Positions 35,565-44,218 of a stretch of 64,000 bases of DNA are shown in pieces. The stretch is from Mesorhizobium sp. NZP2077. GTDB taxonomy: Bacteria > Pseudomonadota > Alphaproteobacteria > Rhizobiales > Rhizobiaceae. A program made the position numbers and the translations under genes. The stretch spans positions 5,090,001 through 5,154,000 of the forward strand of contig NZ_CP051293.1 in the NCBI RefSeq assembly GCF_013170805.1. Reading direction: 5' to 3'. The number at the start of each line of letters is the position of its first letter. The stretch's first letter is position 1. The notes beneath the pieces were generated by a model. It worked only from the letters and a program-made list of their open reading frames with translations, searched no databases and was not told where the DNA came from.

Positions 35565-37451
35565 TTATTTGACGGGTGCTTCATCCCAGCCGGGGTTAAA
35601 GTGGAATGTCCGGGTTCCGACCCCACCACGGCCGGCGCCAGAGACGGGATAGGCGACGCTGACGATGCGCAGACTGCCCGCCCCCTGCTGCAGCCCATAT
35701 ATGCCTTCGAGGCCGCGATCATAAAGTGCAGCGCCTGGCACCGAGACCGCAACGCCGGCGAGCGAAGCCTGCAAGGCGAACTTCGCTACATTGCGACGCA
35801 ACGAAATTCTGTTTTCTACGAGATGCCGGACGATGATCACAACCACAAGCAAACCATAGATAGACGCATTGAAGGCAGCAAACCAGTAGAACCCCGTAGC
35901 GCTCGAAGCGTGGTCGGCAAGAAGAACTGGCAAAGAAGCGCCGATCGCAAGCACCACGTAGGGAACGATGACGCGGGCAGGCAGGAGGTTTTTCGGACCA
36001 CTGCCTTTGGGGGTAACGCGAAAGTCGACGAACGACTTGGTCAGATAATCACGAATGGACGACAGCGTGCCCGCCAACACCCACGGCCAACGTGCAAAGA
36101 ATGAGAACAGCGTTCCTTCCCAACTGATTGTCTTCGCGGTGAGCGGACGCGACAGACCGAAGGCCTTCAGGATCATCACGAGAAGAACCAAGACTGTCGA
36201 ATTTGGCGCGTAATAACACAGGAACTCGGTATAAGTCACATTAGCGAAATTCTGCCCCGACAGAAGTGCATAGATCGGCATGACATACATGAAAAGCGAG
36301 AATATGGCGAACAGCGGATACCAGAGCTGACGAAACAGGAATTGAAACTTCAGCCGCGGCGTCAGCTTCGAAAGATAGATGGGCGAGTATTCGAGCATGA
36401 TCGTCATCAAGCTCCGCGACCACTGGAATTCTTGCGTGACAAGATCGGCGAAGGTTTGCGGGCCGTCGCCATGAGCGATAGCGTCTGTCGCATGCACGCC
36501 GCGCCATCCGGCTGCAATGAACAGCATGGACGTCGAGTGATCTTCGGCCAGTTCCGGACCAAGGCCGCCGATTTGCTTGAGCGCGGCGGTTCGAACGGCA
36601 TAATGCGAACCGATGCAAAGCGGCGTTCCGTCGCGCGTGTGACCCGACTGCAAGGGGCCATGGAACATCCCTTCCGGAAACAGCCGGCCGCGCGCTGACC
36701 AGCTCTCTGCGGCATTGTTGTCGCAAATGCTCGGCGCGGAGACATACCCGACCGCTGGGTCGGCAAAAGCGACCAGAATTTCCCGGAGATAGGTTGGGGT
36801 CGGTACGTGGTCGGCATCCATCTGGGCGACGAAATCATACCGCTCATAGCCGTAGTGGTCGTAGAAAAACGCCAGGTTGCCTTCCTTGCAGCGAGTGCGG
36901 CGCGGCCACACCTTGCGGTGATAGTCTTGCCGTCCGCGCCGCGTCGAAATCATGACGTTATGGGCACCGCACCAGGCGACCGTTTCCTCGGAGGGGTCCT
37001 CGTCGGCCAGCCAGGTGTCATGCGGATAGTCCTGCGCCAGCATCGCCTCGAGGGTTCTAGCAACCACGGACAACGGTTCGGACGGAGCTTTAGTCACCAC
37101 CATCGCGACACGCGAATGTCCCGAGATGGTGTGAAGTCCGGACGGCTTTTTCATCGCATGCACGTTCAAGAGAAAGTACATCGGCATGAACGTGAGCCAA
37201 ACAAGGGTGAGCGTCGCCAACAGGTATGGAACGACGTGCTCAACGTGCTCCGGCCGCAGCCACCAGACCCAGAAAACCCCGAACGTGACTGACCAGCAAG
37301 CAAGTCCCAACGCCCACACCCGCCGCTGGTTGGCCGACAGAACAGGTACGAGGAAAGGAGCTTTCTCCGACGCGTTGGTCAGAGCCGCCCCACGCCGTCG
37401 TGTCGGCCTGGTCTTACCACTGATGGTTCCTACGTCCGCGGAAACACTCAT
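35565..37451 (-). CDS. processive family-2 glycosyltransferase (BcsA-like polysaccharide synthase)
   Basis: A 628-aa inner-membrane synthase. Two helices (about 45-65, 73-98) precede a cytosolic GT-A domain, and at least four more follow. Catalytic landmarks: D150 region (LADEDPSEETV), the D-x-D pair D212/D214 in QMDADHVP, the base ED at 303-304 (LAEDHST), and Q340-x3-W344. This last motif is QEFQW where cellulose and hyaluronan synthases have Q-x2-R-W. The protein lacks a PilZ domain, so c-di-GMP control of the BcsA type is not expected. Its promoter carries a CtrA box. The product is probably a linear glycan; the sugar cannot be read. Confidence 0.87.
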   Translation of the reverse strand: MSVSADVGTISGKTRPTRRRGAALTNASEKAPFLVPVLSANQRRVWALGLACWSVTFGVFWVWWLRPEHVEHVVPYLLATLTLVWLTFMPMYFLLNVHAMKKPSGLHTISGHSRVAMVVTKAPSEPLSVVARTLEAMLAQDYPHDTWLADEDPSEETVAWCGAHNVMISTRRGRQDYHRKVWPRRTRCKEGNLAFFYDHYGYERYDFVAQMDADHVPTPTYLREILVAFADPAVGYVSAPSICDNNAAESWSARGRLFPEGMFHGPLQSGHTRDGTPLCIGSHYAVRTAALKQIGGLGPELAEDHSTSMLFIAAGWRGVHATDAIAHGDGPQTFADLVTQEFQWSRSLMTIMLEYSPIYLSKLTPRLKFQFLFRQLWYPLFAIFSLFMYVMPIYALLSGQNFANVTYTEFLCYYAPNSTVLVLLVMILKAFGLSRPLTAKTISWEGTLFSFFARWPWVLAGTLSSIRDYLTKSFVDFRVTPKGSGPKNLLPARVIVPYVVLAIGASLPVLLADHASSATGFYWFAAFNASIYGLLVVVIIVRHLVENRISLRRNVAKFALQASLAGVAVSVPGAALYDRGLEGIYGLQQGAGSLRIVSVAYPVSGAGRGGVGTRTFHFNPGWDEAPVK

Positions 37452-37514
37452 ACACGTACCGCCGCACTCTGAACGTCAGCCGAACGACAGCCGACAAGCT
37501 TCAAACCCCGCCAC

Positions 37515-37588
37515 AGAATCCGCCTGCGTTCCCTTAGAGTCAACTAAATTAAGTGTTCCTTAACCAACCTTCTTGAGAACTGGTTAAC
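37515..37588 (-). promoter_or_regulatory. CtrA-box type promoter of the GT2 synthase gene
   Basis: Reading on the minus strand: half-site TTAACC (within 37582-37587), full box TTAA-N7-TTAA (37549-37563), -35 TTGACT (37538-37543), 17-nt spacer, -10 GATTCT (37515-37520). The last 14 bases of the module, TAATTTAGTTGACT, are identical to the promoter at 30.5 kb. The predicted start lies about 60 nt before the synthase ATG. Confidence 0.72.
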
Positions 37589-37729
37589 CTAACGCCTTGA
37601 ATCGAAGCGGGAATTCCGTGAGGCGCTCGCCACCGACCTCCCCTGAAACGGCGAGCCGGCGATCTTTTTGCGTTGGAGAATTCGTCGATGGGGCCGCGAA
37701 GGCCTGGTGCGCTCTGGCCCGAAAGCAGC

Positions 37730-37806
37730 GTTAACCATGTTGCGAAGGGCATGGTTAAGCAACCCTTAATTGCACTTGACTCTTGGTCCCGACCGGCTCT
37801 TAAATT
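37730..37806 (+). promoter_or_regulatory. CtrA-box type promoter of the GH26-like gene
   Basis: Half-site TTAACCAT (37731-37738), full box TTAA-N7-TTAA (37755-37769), -35 TTGACT (37776-37781), spacer 17-18 nt, then TTAAAT (37800-37805). Block order and spacing equal the other two promoters, with a single inserted base before TTGACT. About 140 nt separate it from the divergent synthase module. A leader of about 250 nt follows before the gene start at 38067. Confidence 0.72.
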
Positions 37807-38066
37807 AGTCAGGGATGATATATCGGGATATTGACGCGAATTTGTGAGTATCGCGGCGAAATCTCTCTCTGTAGCTCCTCGATGTCGGTGCTTTGAGAGA
37901 TAATTGTTGGGTAGTTCCTGTGCGAAGATTCGCACGCCCCAATGGTCGCTACGTATCCCACAAATTCCGCCAATAGAGCGATCGGTCTTGGGCAGTCGCA
38001 TCGAGTTCGATGCGCAGTGGCGACGCTTTGACTTCCGCGGGAAGTTCAGGCGATGGGAGAACAAAC

Positions 38067-38990
38067 ATGAAAAACTATGCGGCAAGTGCACTTGCAATCG
38101 CGTTCGCTTTGGGCGGAAGCGCAGCGTTCTCGATTCCGGCAGGCGCCGGCTCGGCAGCCGCTACGGATCCCGTTCAGACGAGCAGCGCCGCGTCGGCGTT
38201 CGGATCCTATGATCCCTACGGCGACTTCAGCGCCGACAAGACCGCCAGCATCGAGGAGTTGTTCCTGCCTTGGGAAGACGTCGATCTGGCGACCCTGCCC
38301 TTGGCCGATGCCTATGCCCTTCAGCGAAACCGGTCGCTCTTGATCACGATCGAGCCTTGGACCTGGTCGAAGGACTGGCGCATCACGCCTAACGAACTGC
38401 GCGATGGCATATTGAGCGGCAAATATGACGCCAACATGCAGGCAATCTGCAACCTGGTGGGGGCCATGAAGAGCCCCGTCACCATTCGCTGGGCGCAGGA
38501 AATGGAAGACAAGAACGGCCGCTTCACATGGGCCAACTGGGCCCCCAAGGATTGGATCGCCGCCTACAAGCGCGAGGTCGATCTTTGCCGCAAGGCCGCT
38601 CCGGCCGCCAAATACATGTGGTCGCCCAAAGGCGAAGAGGGTCTGGAGAAATACTACCCTGGCGACGACTACGTCGACGTCATCGGCCTGTCGGTGTTCG
38701 GTCTGCAGACAAAGGACAATAACGAGGCCGGTCGTGACCGTACGTTCGCCGAGACGCTGAAGCCAGGCTATGACCGCGTCGCGGGTTTCAACAAGCCGAT
38801 CGAAGTGGCGGAACTCGGCTATGTCGGGAAGCAGGAATATGTTTCGCAATGGGCGGCCGATTCCCGCAAGTCCTATTCGGAATTTCCGGCTCTGACGTCG
38901 GTCGTCTACTTCAACCAGAAGGAAGTGTGGCCATGGCTGGGCGGCTATGGGCTGCCCGACTGGAGGGTTACCCAGCATGTCCTGCCCTAA
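38067..38990 (+). CDS. exported GH26-like glycoside hydrolase
   Basis: A 307-aa secreted enzyme with a signal peptide (ASALAIAFALGGSAAFSIPAGA, about 6-27) and one TIM-barrel domain. It has the GH26 landmarks: TIEPWTW (94-100), the acid/base E145 in RWAQEME, FTWANWAP, MWSPKGEEG, YYPGDDYVDVIGLSVFG, and the nucleophile E249 in EVAELGY. GH26 enzymes cut beta-mannan or beta-1,3/1,4-glycans. Next to a processive synthase such hydrolases usually trim or release the polymer, as BcsZ does for cellulose. GGGAGA sits 6 nt before the ATG. The DUF995 gene downstream is probably co-transcribed. Confidence 0.82.
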   Translation: MKNYAASALAIAFALGGSAAFSIPAGAGSAAATDPVQTSSAASAFGSYDPYGDFSADKTASIEELFLPWEDVDLATLPLADAYALQRNRSLLITIEPWTWSKDWRITPNELRDGILSGKYDANMQAICNLVGAMKSPVTIRWAQEMEDKNGRFTWANWAPKDWIAAYKREVDLCRKAAPAAKYMWSPKGEEGLEKYYPGDDYVDVIGLSVFGLQTKDNNEAGRDRTFAETLKPGYDRVAGFNKPIEVAELGYVGKQEYVSQWAADSRKSYSEFPALTSVVYFNQKEVWPWLGGYGLPDWRVTQHVLP

Positions 38991-39051
38991 GCGTACTGTC
39001 TAAGTGCAAGCGTATGAACTGAGCCTAGCGTAAAATTGTTGGGGTGGGGTC

Positions 39052-39570
39052 GTGAAACGAGTACTGGGGAATTCCATTGGAACAGCATTTGCCTGTTCCA
39101 TAGCAGTCCTGGCTTTCCAGCTTCCGGCGGGAGCCAAGACAGCGGCGCAAGTCGCAGAACTGGCCAGGCAGGCCGAAGCGGTGCCCGACGAAGGCATCTA
39201 CCAGATGTATCAGAACCGCTCGTGGCTCTGGGGCCGAAACGGTGCGGGTTATTTTGCCGTGCAGCATCGTCAATTCAGCGCCTGGACTTCAGACAAGGGC
39301 AAGCTGGGTTACGGTGACGGGATCTGGTTCATTCCCGGAGGAGGCAAGCTCTGCTTCCGGGCGAAATGGCATGGCGCGGGGGGCGACTCCAATGCCCTCA
39401 CCTGCTTCGAACATCGCCAGACCGGCCGGGTGCTCTACCAGCGCAAGTTACCGGATGGCGACTGGTACATCTTCAGGAGCTCGCATCGCAACCTGGCGGA
39501 CGAGTTCATGAAATTGAAATACGGCGACTACGTCACCAAGAAAGAAAACCGAATCAAGGCAATGGAATAG
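39052..39570 (+). CDS. DUF995 family exported protein (second paralog)
   Basis: A 172-aa protein with a signal peptide (GTAFACSIAVLAFQLPAGA, cleavage near residue 28). The DUF995 pattern matches the paralog at 33.7 kb: MYQNRSWLWGRNGAGYF, SAWTSDKGKLGYGDGIW, the cysteine in GGKLCFRAKW, CFEHRQTG and DGDWYIF. GTG start after GGGGTGGGG. It follows the GH26-like gene by 61 nt and probably shares its CtrA-type promoter. Unknown function, likely periplasmic and linked to the polysaccharide. Confidence 0.83.
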   Translation: MKRVLGNSIGTAFACSIAVLAFQLPAGAKTAAQVAELARQAEAVPDEGIYQMYQNRSWLWGRNGAGYFAVQHRQFSAWTSDKGKLGYGDGIWFIPGGGKLCFRAKWHGAGGDSNALTCFEHRQTGRVLYQRKLPDGDWYIFRSSHRNLADEFMKLKYGDYVTKKENRIKAME

Positions 39571-39598
39571 GCATCGCCATTTGCCAGAAGCCGCTGGG

Positions 39599-40048
39599 CT
39601 AAGCCTTGCGCTCCCAGCGGCGGTCTGATGACTGCTGCCAGTAGGTCACGGCATGGCCGGCATCCTTCATCGTCTTCCAATGCACCCGGGCCGCCTCGAC
39701 CTGGGCGGCGTCATGGCCGTCGAACAGGAATACGGCACGCTCGTAGCCGCTGAGTTCGGGCGGCATCGCGCCGTCGACCAGGAACCTTATCCTGGCCTCG
39801 TTGGGATTGCCGTCGCCGGTGGTCAACAGGATAGGCTGTTCACCGGGATAGGCCTCGCGGTCGGTCGCATGCGCCAGGAACGAATCGTCGCGGAAGGTCC
39901 ACAGATGCTGGTCGAGCGCGTCACGCCGTTCCTCGGTGCCGGTCTGCACCACCGCGCGCCAGCCACGATCAACGCTGCGCTCGAGCAGGCCGGGCAGCGC
40001 CTCCTCCAGCGTCGATTCGGTCAGGTGGTAGAACAGCACGTCGGCCAT
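39599..40048 (-). CDS. holC: DNA polymerase III chi subunit
   Basis: A 149-aa subunit of the replicative polymerase clamp-loader that contacts SSB. Conserved signs are ADVLFYHLTESTLEEALPGLLERSVDRGWRAVV (in outline), the LDQHLWTFRDDSFLAH block and the PILLTTGDGNPNEA motif. It follows pepA by 9 nt on the same strand, a pairing kept across alphaproteobacteria. Confidence 0.95.
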   Translation of the reverse strand: MADVLFYHLTESTLEEALPGLLERSVDRGWRAVVQTGTEERRDALDQHLWTFRDDSFLAHATDREAYPGEQPILLTTGDGNPNEARIRFLVDGAMPPELSGYERAVFLFDGHDAAQVEAARVHWKTMKDAGHAVTYWQQSSDRRWERKA

Positions 40049-40057
40049 GGATCAAGG

Positions 40058-41572
40058 TCAGCTTTCGTAGTGATCGCGCACCAGCCGGTCGAGCAGGCGC
40101 ACGCCGAAGCCTGAACCCCAGGACTGGTTGATCTCGCTCGACGGCGAGCCCATCGCCGTGCCGGCAATGTCGAGATGCGCCCAGGGCGTATCCTTTACGA
40201 AGCGCTGCAGGAATTGCGCGGCGATGATGGCGCCGCCATAGCGGCCGCCGATGTTCTTCATGTCGGCGTTCTTGGAATCGATCAGCTTGTCGTATTCGGC
40301 GCCGAGCGGCATGCGCCACAACCGTTCCTGCGTCGCCTGCCCCGCCGCCGCCAGCCTCTCCGCCAGTTCGTCATTGTTGGAGAACAGGCCGGCATAGTGC
40401 AGGCCGAGCGCAACCATGATGGCGCCGGTCAGCGTCGCCAGATTGACCATGAATTTCGGCTGGAAGCGGTCGTTGCAGTACCACAGCGCGTCGGCGAGCA
40501 CGAGGCGCCCTTCGGCGTCGGTGTTCAGCACTTCGATGGTCTGGCCCGACATCGAGGTGACGATGTCGCCGGGACGCTGGGCATGGCCGTCGACGGCGTT
40601 CTCGACGAGGCCGATGATGCCGACGACATTGGCCTTTGCCTTGCGCGCGGCCAGGGCATGCATCAACCCGGTGACGGCGGCGGCGCCGCCCATGTCACCC
40701 TTCATGTCCTCCATGCCCGAAGCCGGCTTTATCGAATTGCCGCCGGTGTCGAAGGTGACGCCCTTGCCGACGAAGGCAATCGGGCTGTCCTTGGGCTTGC
40801 CGCCGTTCCACTGCATGATCGCCATGCGGGCTCCGCGAGGCGAGCCTTGGGCTACGCCGAGCAGCGAGCCCATGCCGAGCTTCTTCATCTCCTTCTCGGC
40901 CAGGATCTCGACCTTGACGCCGAGCGCCTCGAGTTCCTTGGCCTGGGCGGCGAACTCGACCGGTCCCAGCACGTTTGCCGGTTCGTTGACCAGGTCGCGC
41001 GCCAGAAGCACGCCGTCGACCACCGCCTTGGTCTCGGCGAAAGCCTTCTTGGCGCCCGCGGGGTCGGCGGTGTGGATGGTGACCTTGACCGGCTTTTTCG
41101 GATCGGCCTTTGCGTCATCCTTGTCCTTCCTGGTCTTGTACTTGTCGAAGGAGTAGCTGCGCAGGAGAATGCCCGCAGCAAGGTTGGCGGCGTCCATGCC
41201 ATCAGCCGAGGCGCCGACCAGGTCGAGCACCACGGCGACGTCGGTTGCCTTGCGCAGCGACGCCGCAATGGTGCCACCGAGTTTCAGCCAGGCATATTCA
41301 TCGAGCCCCGCCGCCTTGCCGGCGCCGACCGCGACCAGCCGGTCGAGCGACGTTCCTTCCGGTGCCAGAATCTCGACGACGCCGGCGAACTTGCCGCTGA
41401 ACTCGGCCACCGGAAAGGCCCGATCCAGCGTCTTGCCGGGATCGTAGGCCGTGGCCGCATCGCTCAGGCCACCGTCATCCGCCGACAGCACGAAGACGGT
41501 GCCCTTCCTGTTCGCCGCTGTCTGAGGCGCGGCGAATTTTGCAAAGGCGATCAACGGTCTCGGGTTCATCAT
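40058..41572 (-). CDS. pepA: leucyl aminopeptidase (M17)
   Basis: A 504-aa M17 aminopeptidase that removes N-terminal residues using two metals. The C-terminal catalytic domain has [16 protein letters not shown] with the metal-binding lysine and aspartate, and [14 protein letters not shown], the family signature. The N-terminal macro-like domain is normal. The start at the paired ATGs (41567-41572) is chosen over a frame 48 codons longer. It is divergent from lptF, and downstream it is nearly joined to holC. Confidence 0.96.
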   Translation of the reverse strand: MMNPRPLIAFAKFAAPQTAANRKGTVFVLSADDGGLSDAATAYDPGKTLDRAFPVAEFSGKFAGVVEILAPEGTSLDRLVAVGAGKAAGLDEYAWLKLGGTIAASLRKATDVAVVLDLVGASADGMDAANLAAGILLRSYSFDKYKTRKDKDDAKADPKKPVKVTIHTADPAGAKKAFAETKAVVDGVLLARDLVNEPANVLGPVEFAAQAKELEALGVKVEILAEKEMKKLGMGSLLGVAQGSPRGARMAIMQWNGGKPKDSPIAFVGKGVTFDTGGNSIKPASGMEDMKGDMGGAAAVTGLMHALAARKAKANVVGIIGLVENAVDGHAQRPGDIVTSMSGQTIEVLNTDAEGRLVLADALWYCNDRFQPKFMVNLATLTGAIMVALGLHYAGLFSNNDELAERLAAAGQATQERLWRMPLGAEYDKLIDSKNADMKNIGGRYGGAIIAAQFLQRFVKDTPWAHLDIAGTAMGSPSSEINQSWGSGFGVRLLDRLVRDHYES

Positions 41573-41933
41573 GTCCTGCTTTCGGGGATTGCGCGATTGT
41601 GCGCGAAGCGGTTTTAAGTGATCCGCGACATTTGGTCGTTTTCCGGCATTTGGCAAGACTTTGCCAAAATGACCACCCATATGACACTTGGAATCGATGG
41701 CGATTCGTCGCGGCACGGCCCCGCTTTACGCCGCAACATGTTATTAACCATCGATGTTTTCCCTTTCTTATCCATTCCCTCCGACACTCCGGTCCATTGC
41801 GGCACGCGACGTCGGACGGGAACCGGTTCGCCTGCCTGATCGAGCCCATCGGAGCCAGTTGTGCGGGCGTCGCCGGACAGCTACCCTTAGCGCGGTGGCA
41901 TGATGCCGTTCGAGAAAATCGAGTAAAGCCTTC
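41573..41933. other. Divergent promoter region pepA / lptF
   Basis: A 361-nt gap with both promoters. It contains TTAACCAT (41744-41751), identical to a CtrA half-site, almost in the middle, but no full TTAA-N7-TTAA. I see no coding pattern. Confidence 0.4.
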
Positions 41934-43136
41934 ATGAAGGTCGTTGAACGCTACATCATGCGCCGCGCTTTCGTGGTCTTCCTGGCAGCGCTGGTCTGGA
42001 CGCTGGCCATCGTGTGGACCACGCAGGTGCTGGCCAAGATCGATCTGGTCACCGACAGCGGCCAGTCGTCGCTGACCTTCTTCGAGGTCGCCGCCCTCAT
42101 TCTTCCGTCGATCATTCCGATCGTCGTGCCTTTCGCGCTGGTGGTGGCGGTCGCCCAGACACTCAGTGTCATGAATTCGGATTCCGAACTCGCCGTCGTC
42201 AACGCCGCCGGCGCCTCGCGCTGGACGATCGCGCGGCCAATCATGCTTCTGGCCCTCGCCGCCAGTGTTTTTTCCTTTGCCGTCGACAATGGCATCGATC
42301 CCTATGCACGCCAGAAGAACCGGGCTTTGGTGGCGGAGTCGCGCGCCGACCTGTTGTCGCTGATCATCCAGGAAGGCACTTTCCGAAAGATCGAGGACGG
42401 GCTGTTCCTGCAGATTGGCGAGCGGCTTCCCGACAACAAGCTGGGCGGCATCTTCGTCGCCGATTCGCGCGAGGAAGGCGTCAATCTCGTCTACTACGCC
42501 AAGACCGGCAGCGTCGTCGAACGCGGCGGCGAAAAGGTGCTGATGATGAACGACGGCGTCATCCACCGCAAAACGCTCACCGGCGACCTTAGCGTCATCC
42601 GGTTCACTTCCTATGCCTTCGACATGTCGGCCTTCATGGCGGCGGCCTCCTCAGTGACGCTGTTGCCGAAGGACCAGACCACCCAGTACCTGCTCAATCC
42701 AAGCCCCAACGACAAGAGTTTTCAGCAAAATCCGCAGGAATACCGGGCCGAGATCGACCAGCGGTTTTCCGAATGGACCTATTCCATGGTTTTCGCGCTG
42801 ATCGCGCTCGCGGTCGCCGGCGATGCGCGCTCGCATCGCGAGGCGCGCGTCAATCCTTTGATCACGGCGATCACCATATCCCTGTTCGTGCGCTGGCTGG
42901 GTTTCTTTGCCGCCAGCAAGGCCGATGAAGTGCCGCAATACGCCTATATGGTCTATGGCGTGCCGATTGTGGCTTCCGCCGTGGCCATCTGGTTCATCGT
43001 GTCGAACCGGACCATGGAACTGCCGGTGGCCTGGGCGGACAGGATGACGAACCTGGCCAGCCGCTTCACTGACGGCTGGAATGCCCTCAAACTGCGTTGG
43101 TCGAGGCGTGGCACTTCAGGTCAGGGGATCGGCTGA
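41934..43136 (+). CDS. lptF: LPS export system permease LptF
   Basis: A 400-aa inner-membrane permease of the LptB2FG complex that pulls LPS out of the inner membrane. It has three N-terminal helices, a periplasmic beta-jellyroll domain (about 120-270) and three C-terminal helices, as for the YjgP/YjgQ family. SGASRWTIARP-like ASRWTIARPIM is the coupling helix that contacts LptB. Its stop overlaps the lptG start (TGATG). Confidence 0.96.
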   Translation: MKVVERYIMRRAFVVFLAALVWTLAIVWTTQVLAKIDLVTDSGQSSLTFFEVAALILPSIIPIVVPFALVVAVAQTLSVMNSDSELAVVNAAGASRWTIARPIMLLALAASVFSFAVDNGIDPYARQKNRALVAESRADLLSLIIQEGTFRKIEDGLFLQIGERLPDNKLGGIFVADSREEGVNLVYYAKTGSVVERGGEKVLMMNDGVIHRKTLTGDLSVIRFTSYAFDMSAFMAAASSVTLLPKDQTTQYLLNPSPNDKSFQQNPQEYRAEIDQRFSEWTYSMVFALIALAVAGDARSHREARVNPLITAITISLFVRWLGFFAASKADEVPQYAYMVYGVPIVASAVAIWFIVSNRTMELPVAWADRMTNLASRFTDGWNALKLRWSRRGTSGQGIG

Positions 43137-44218
43137 TGGGCTGGACACTGGGCCGTTATTTCTTCTTCCGCTATGTGACGATCACGATCTGGTTCTTCCT
43201 GGGCCTGCTGGCGCTAGTGTTCCTGATCGATTTCACCGAGCTGTCCGGCCGCACCACCGGCCTGCCCGGTTTCACCTATGGGACGGCGGTGGCCATTTCG
43301 GGCCTTCGTATGCCGATGATCATGCTGCAGACGGTGCCGTTTGTCGGCCTGTTCTCGGCAATGGCGACACTGGTTTCGCTCAACCGCCGTTACGAGCTGG
43401 TCATCGCGCGGTCCGCCGGCGTTTCCGCCTGGCAATTCCTTTTGCCATGCTGCATCGGAGCGTTGCTGTTCGGCTTTGTCTCGGTCGGGCTCATCAACCC
43501 GCTCGCCGCGCATGCCTTCTCCTTGTCCGAGCAGATCGAGACCCAGTTGCGCTCCGGCAAATCAAATACGGTTTCGGCCGATGCCGCACCCTGGATTCGC
43601 CAGAAAACCGCCACCGGTGACACCATCATCGGTGCGCGGGCCATCCTCAACCAGGGCCTCGAGATGGCCGATGTCGTCTTCTTCATCCTCGATCCGAAAG
43701 GCAATATCGTCGAGCGCACGGACGCCGCCCGCGCCTATCTGCGGGACGGCTACTGGGAATTGCAGGATGTGAAGACCTTCAGGAACGGCACCATCCAGCC
43801 CGCGGCCAGCGATCGTGTGCCAACCAATCTGAAGCCCGAATTCGTGCAGGAGCGGCTGGCGCGCCCGGAGACCATTCCGTTCTACGACCTGCCTGGAAAA
43901 ATCGAGGTTGCCCGTTCCTTCGGCCTCAAGGCAAATGCCTTTGCCATGCAGTTTGATTCGCTGGTGGCGTTGCCGTTCCTTCTCGTCGCCATGACGCTGA
44001 TTGCGGCAACAGTTTCAATGCGATTTGCGAGAATGGGGCAATCGGCGACGATGATTCTGGGTGGCGTCGTTGCCGGGTTTCTGCTTTATGTCGTTTCGGT
44101 GCTGGTGAAGGCATTCGGCGTGGCGGGATTCGTACCGACAGCCATAGCCGCCTGGGTGCCGGTCGTGGTAGCTATGTTCTTCGGGGTGACTTTCCTGCTA
44201 TACAAGGAAGACGGCTAG
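43136..44218 (+). CDS. lptG: LPS export system permease LptG
   Basis: A 360-aa YjgP/YjgQ permease, partner of LptF. The coupling segment NRRYELVIARSAGVSAWQFL and the same 3+3 helix layout with a periplasmic jellyroll are seen. The ATG at 43136 overlaps the lptF stop; a longer frame would add 13 residues. Its TAG overlaps the GTG of lptD (TAGTG), so the three genes are translationally coupled. Confidence 0.96.
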   Translation: MGWTLGRYFFFRYVTITIWFFLGLLALVFLIDFTELSGRTTGLPGFTYGTAVAISGLRMPMIMLQTVPFVGLFSAMATLVSLNRRYELVIARSAGVSAWQFLLPCCIGALLFGFVSVGLINPLAAHAFSLSEQIETQLRSGKSNTVSADAAPWIRQKTATGDTIIGARAILNQGLEMADVVFFILDPKGNIVERTDAARAYLRDGYWELQDVKTFRNGTIQPAASDRVPTNLKPEFVQERLARPETIPFYDLPGKIEVARSFGLKANAFAMQFDSLVALPFLLVAMTLIAATVSMRFARMGQSATMILGGVVAGFLLYVVSVLVKAFGVAGFVPTAIAAWVPVVVAMFFGVTFLLYKEDG

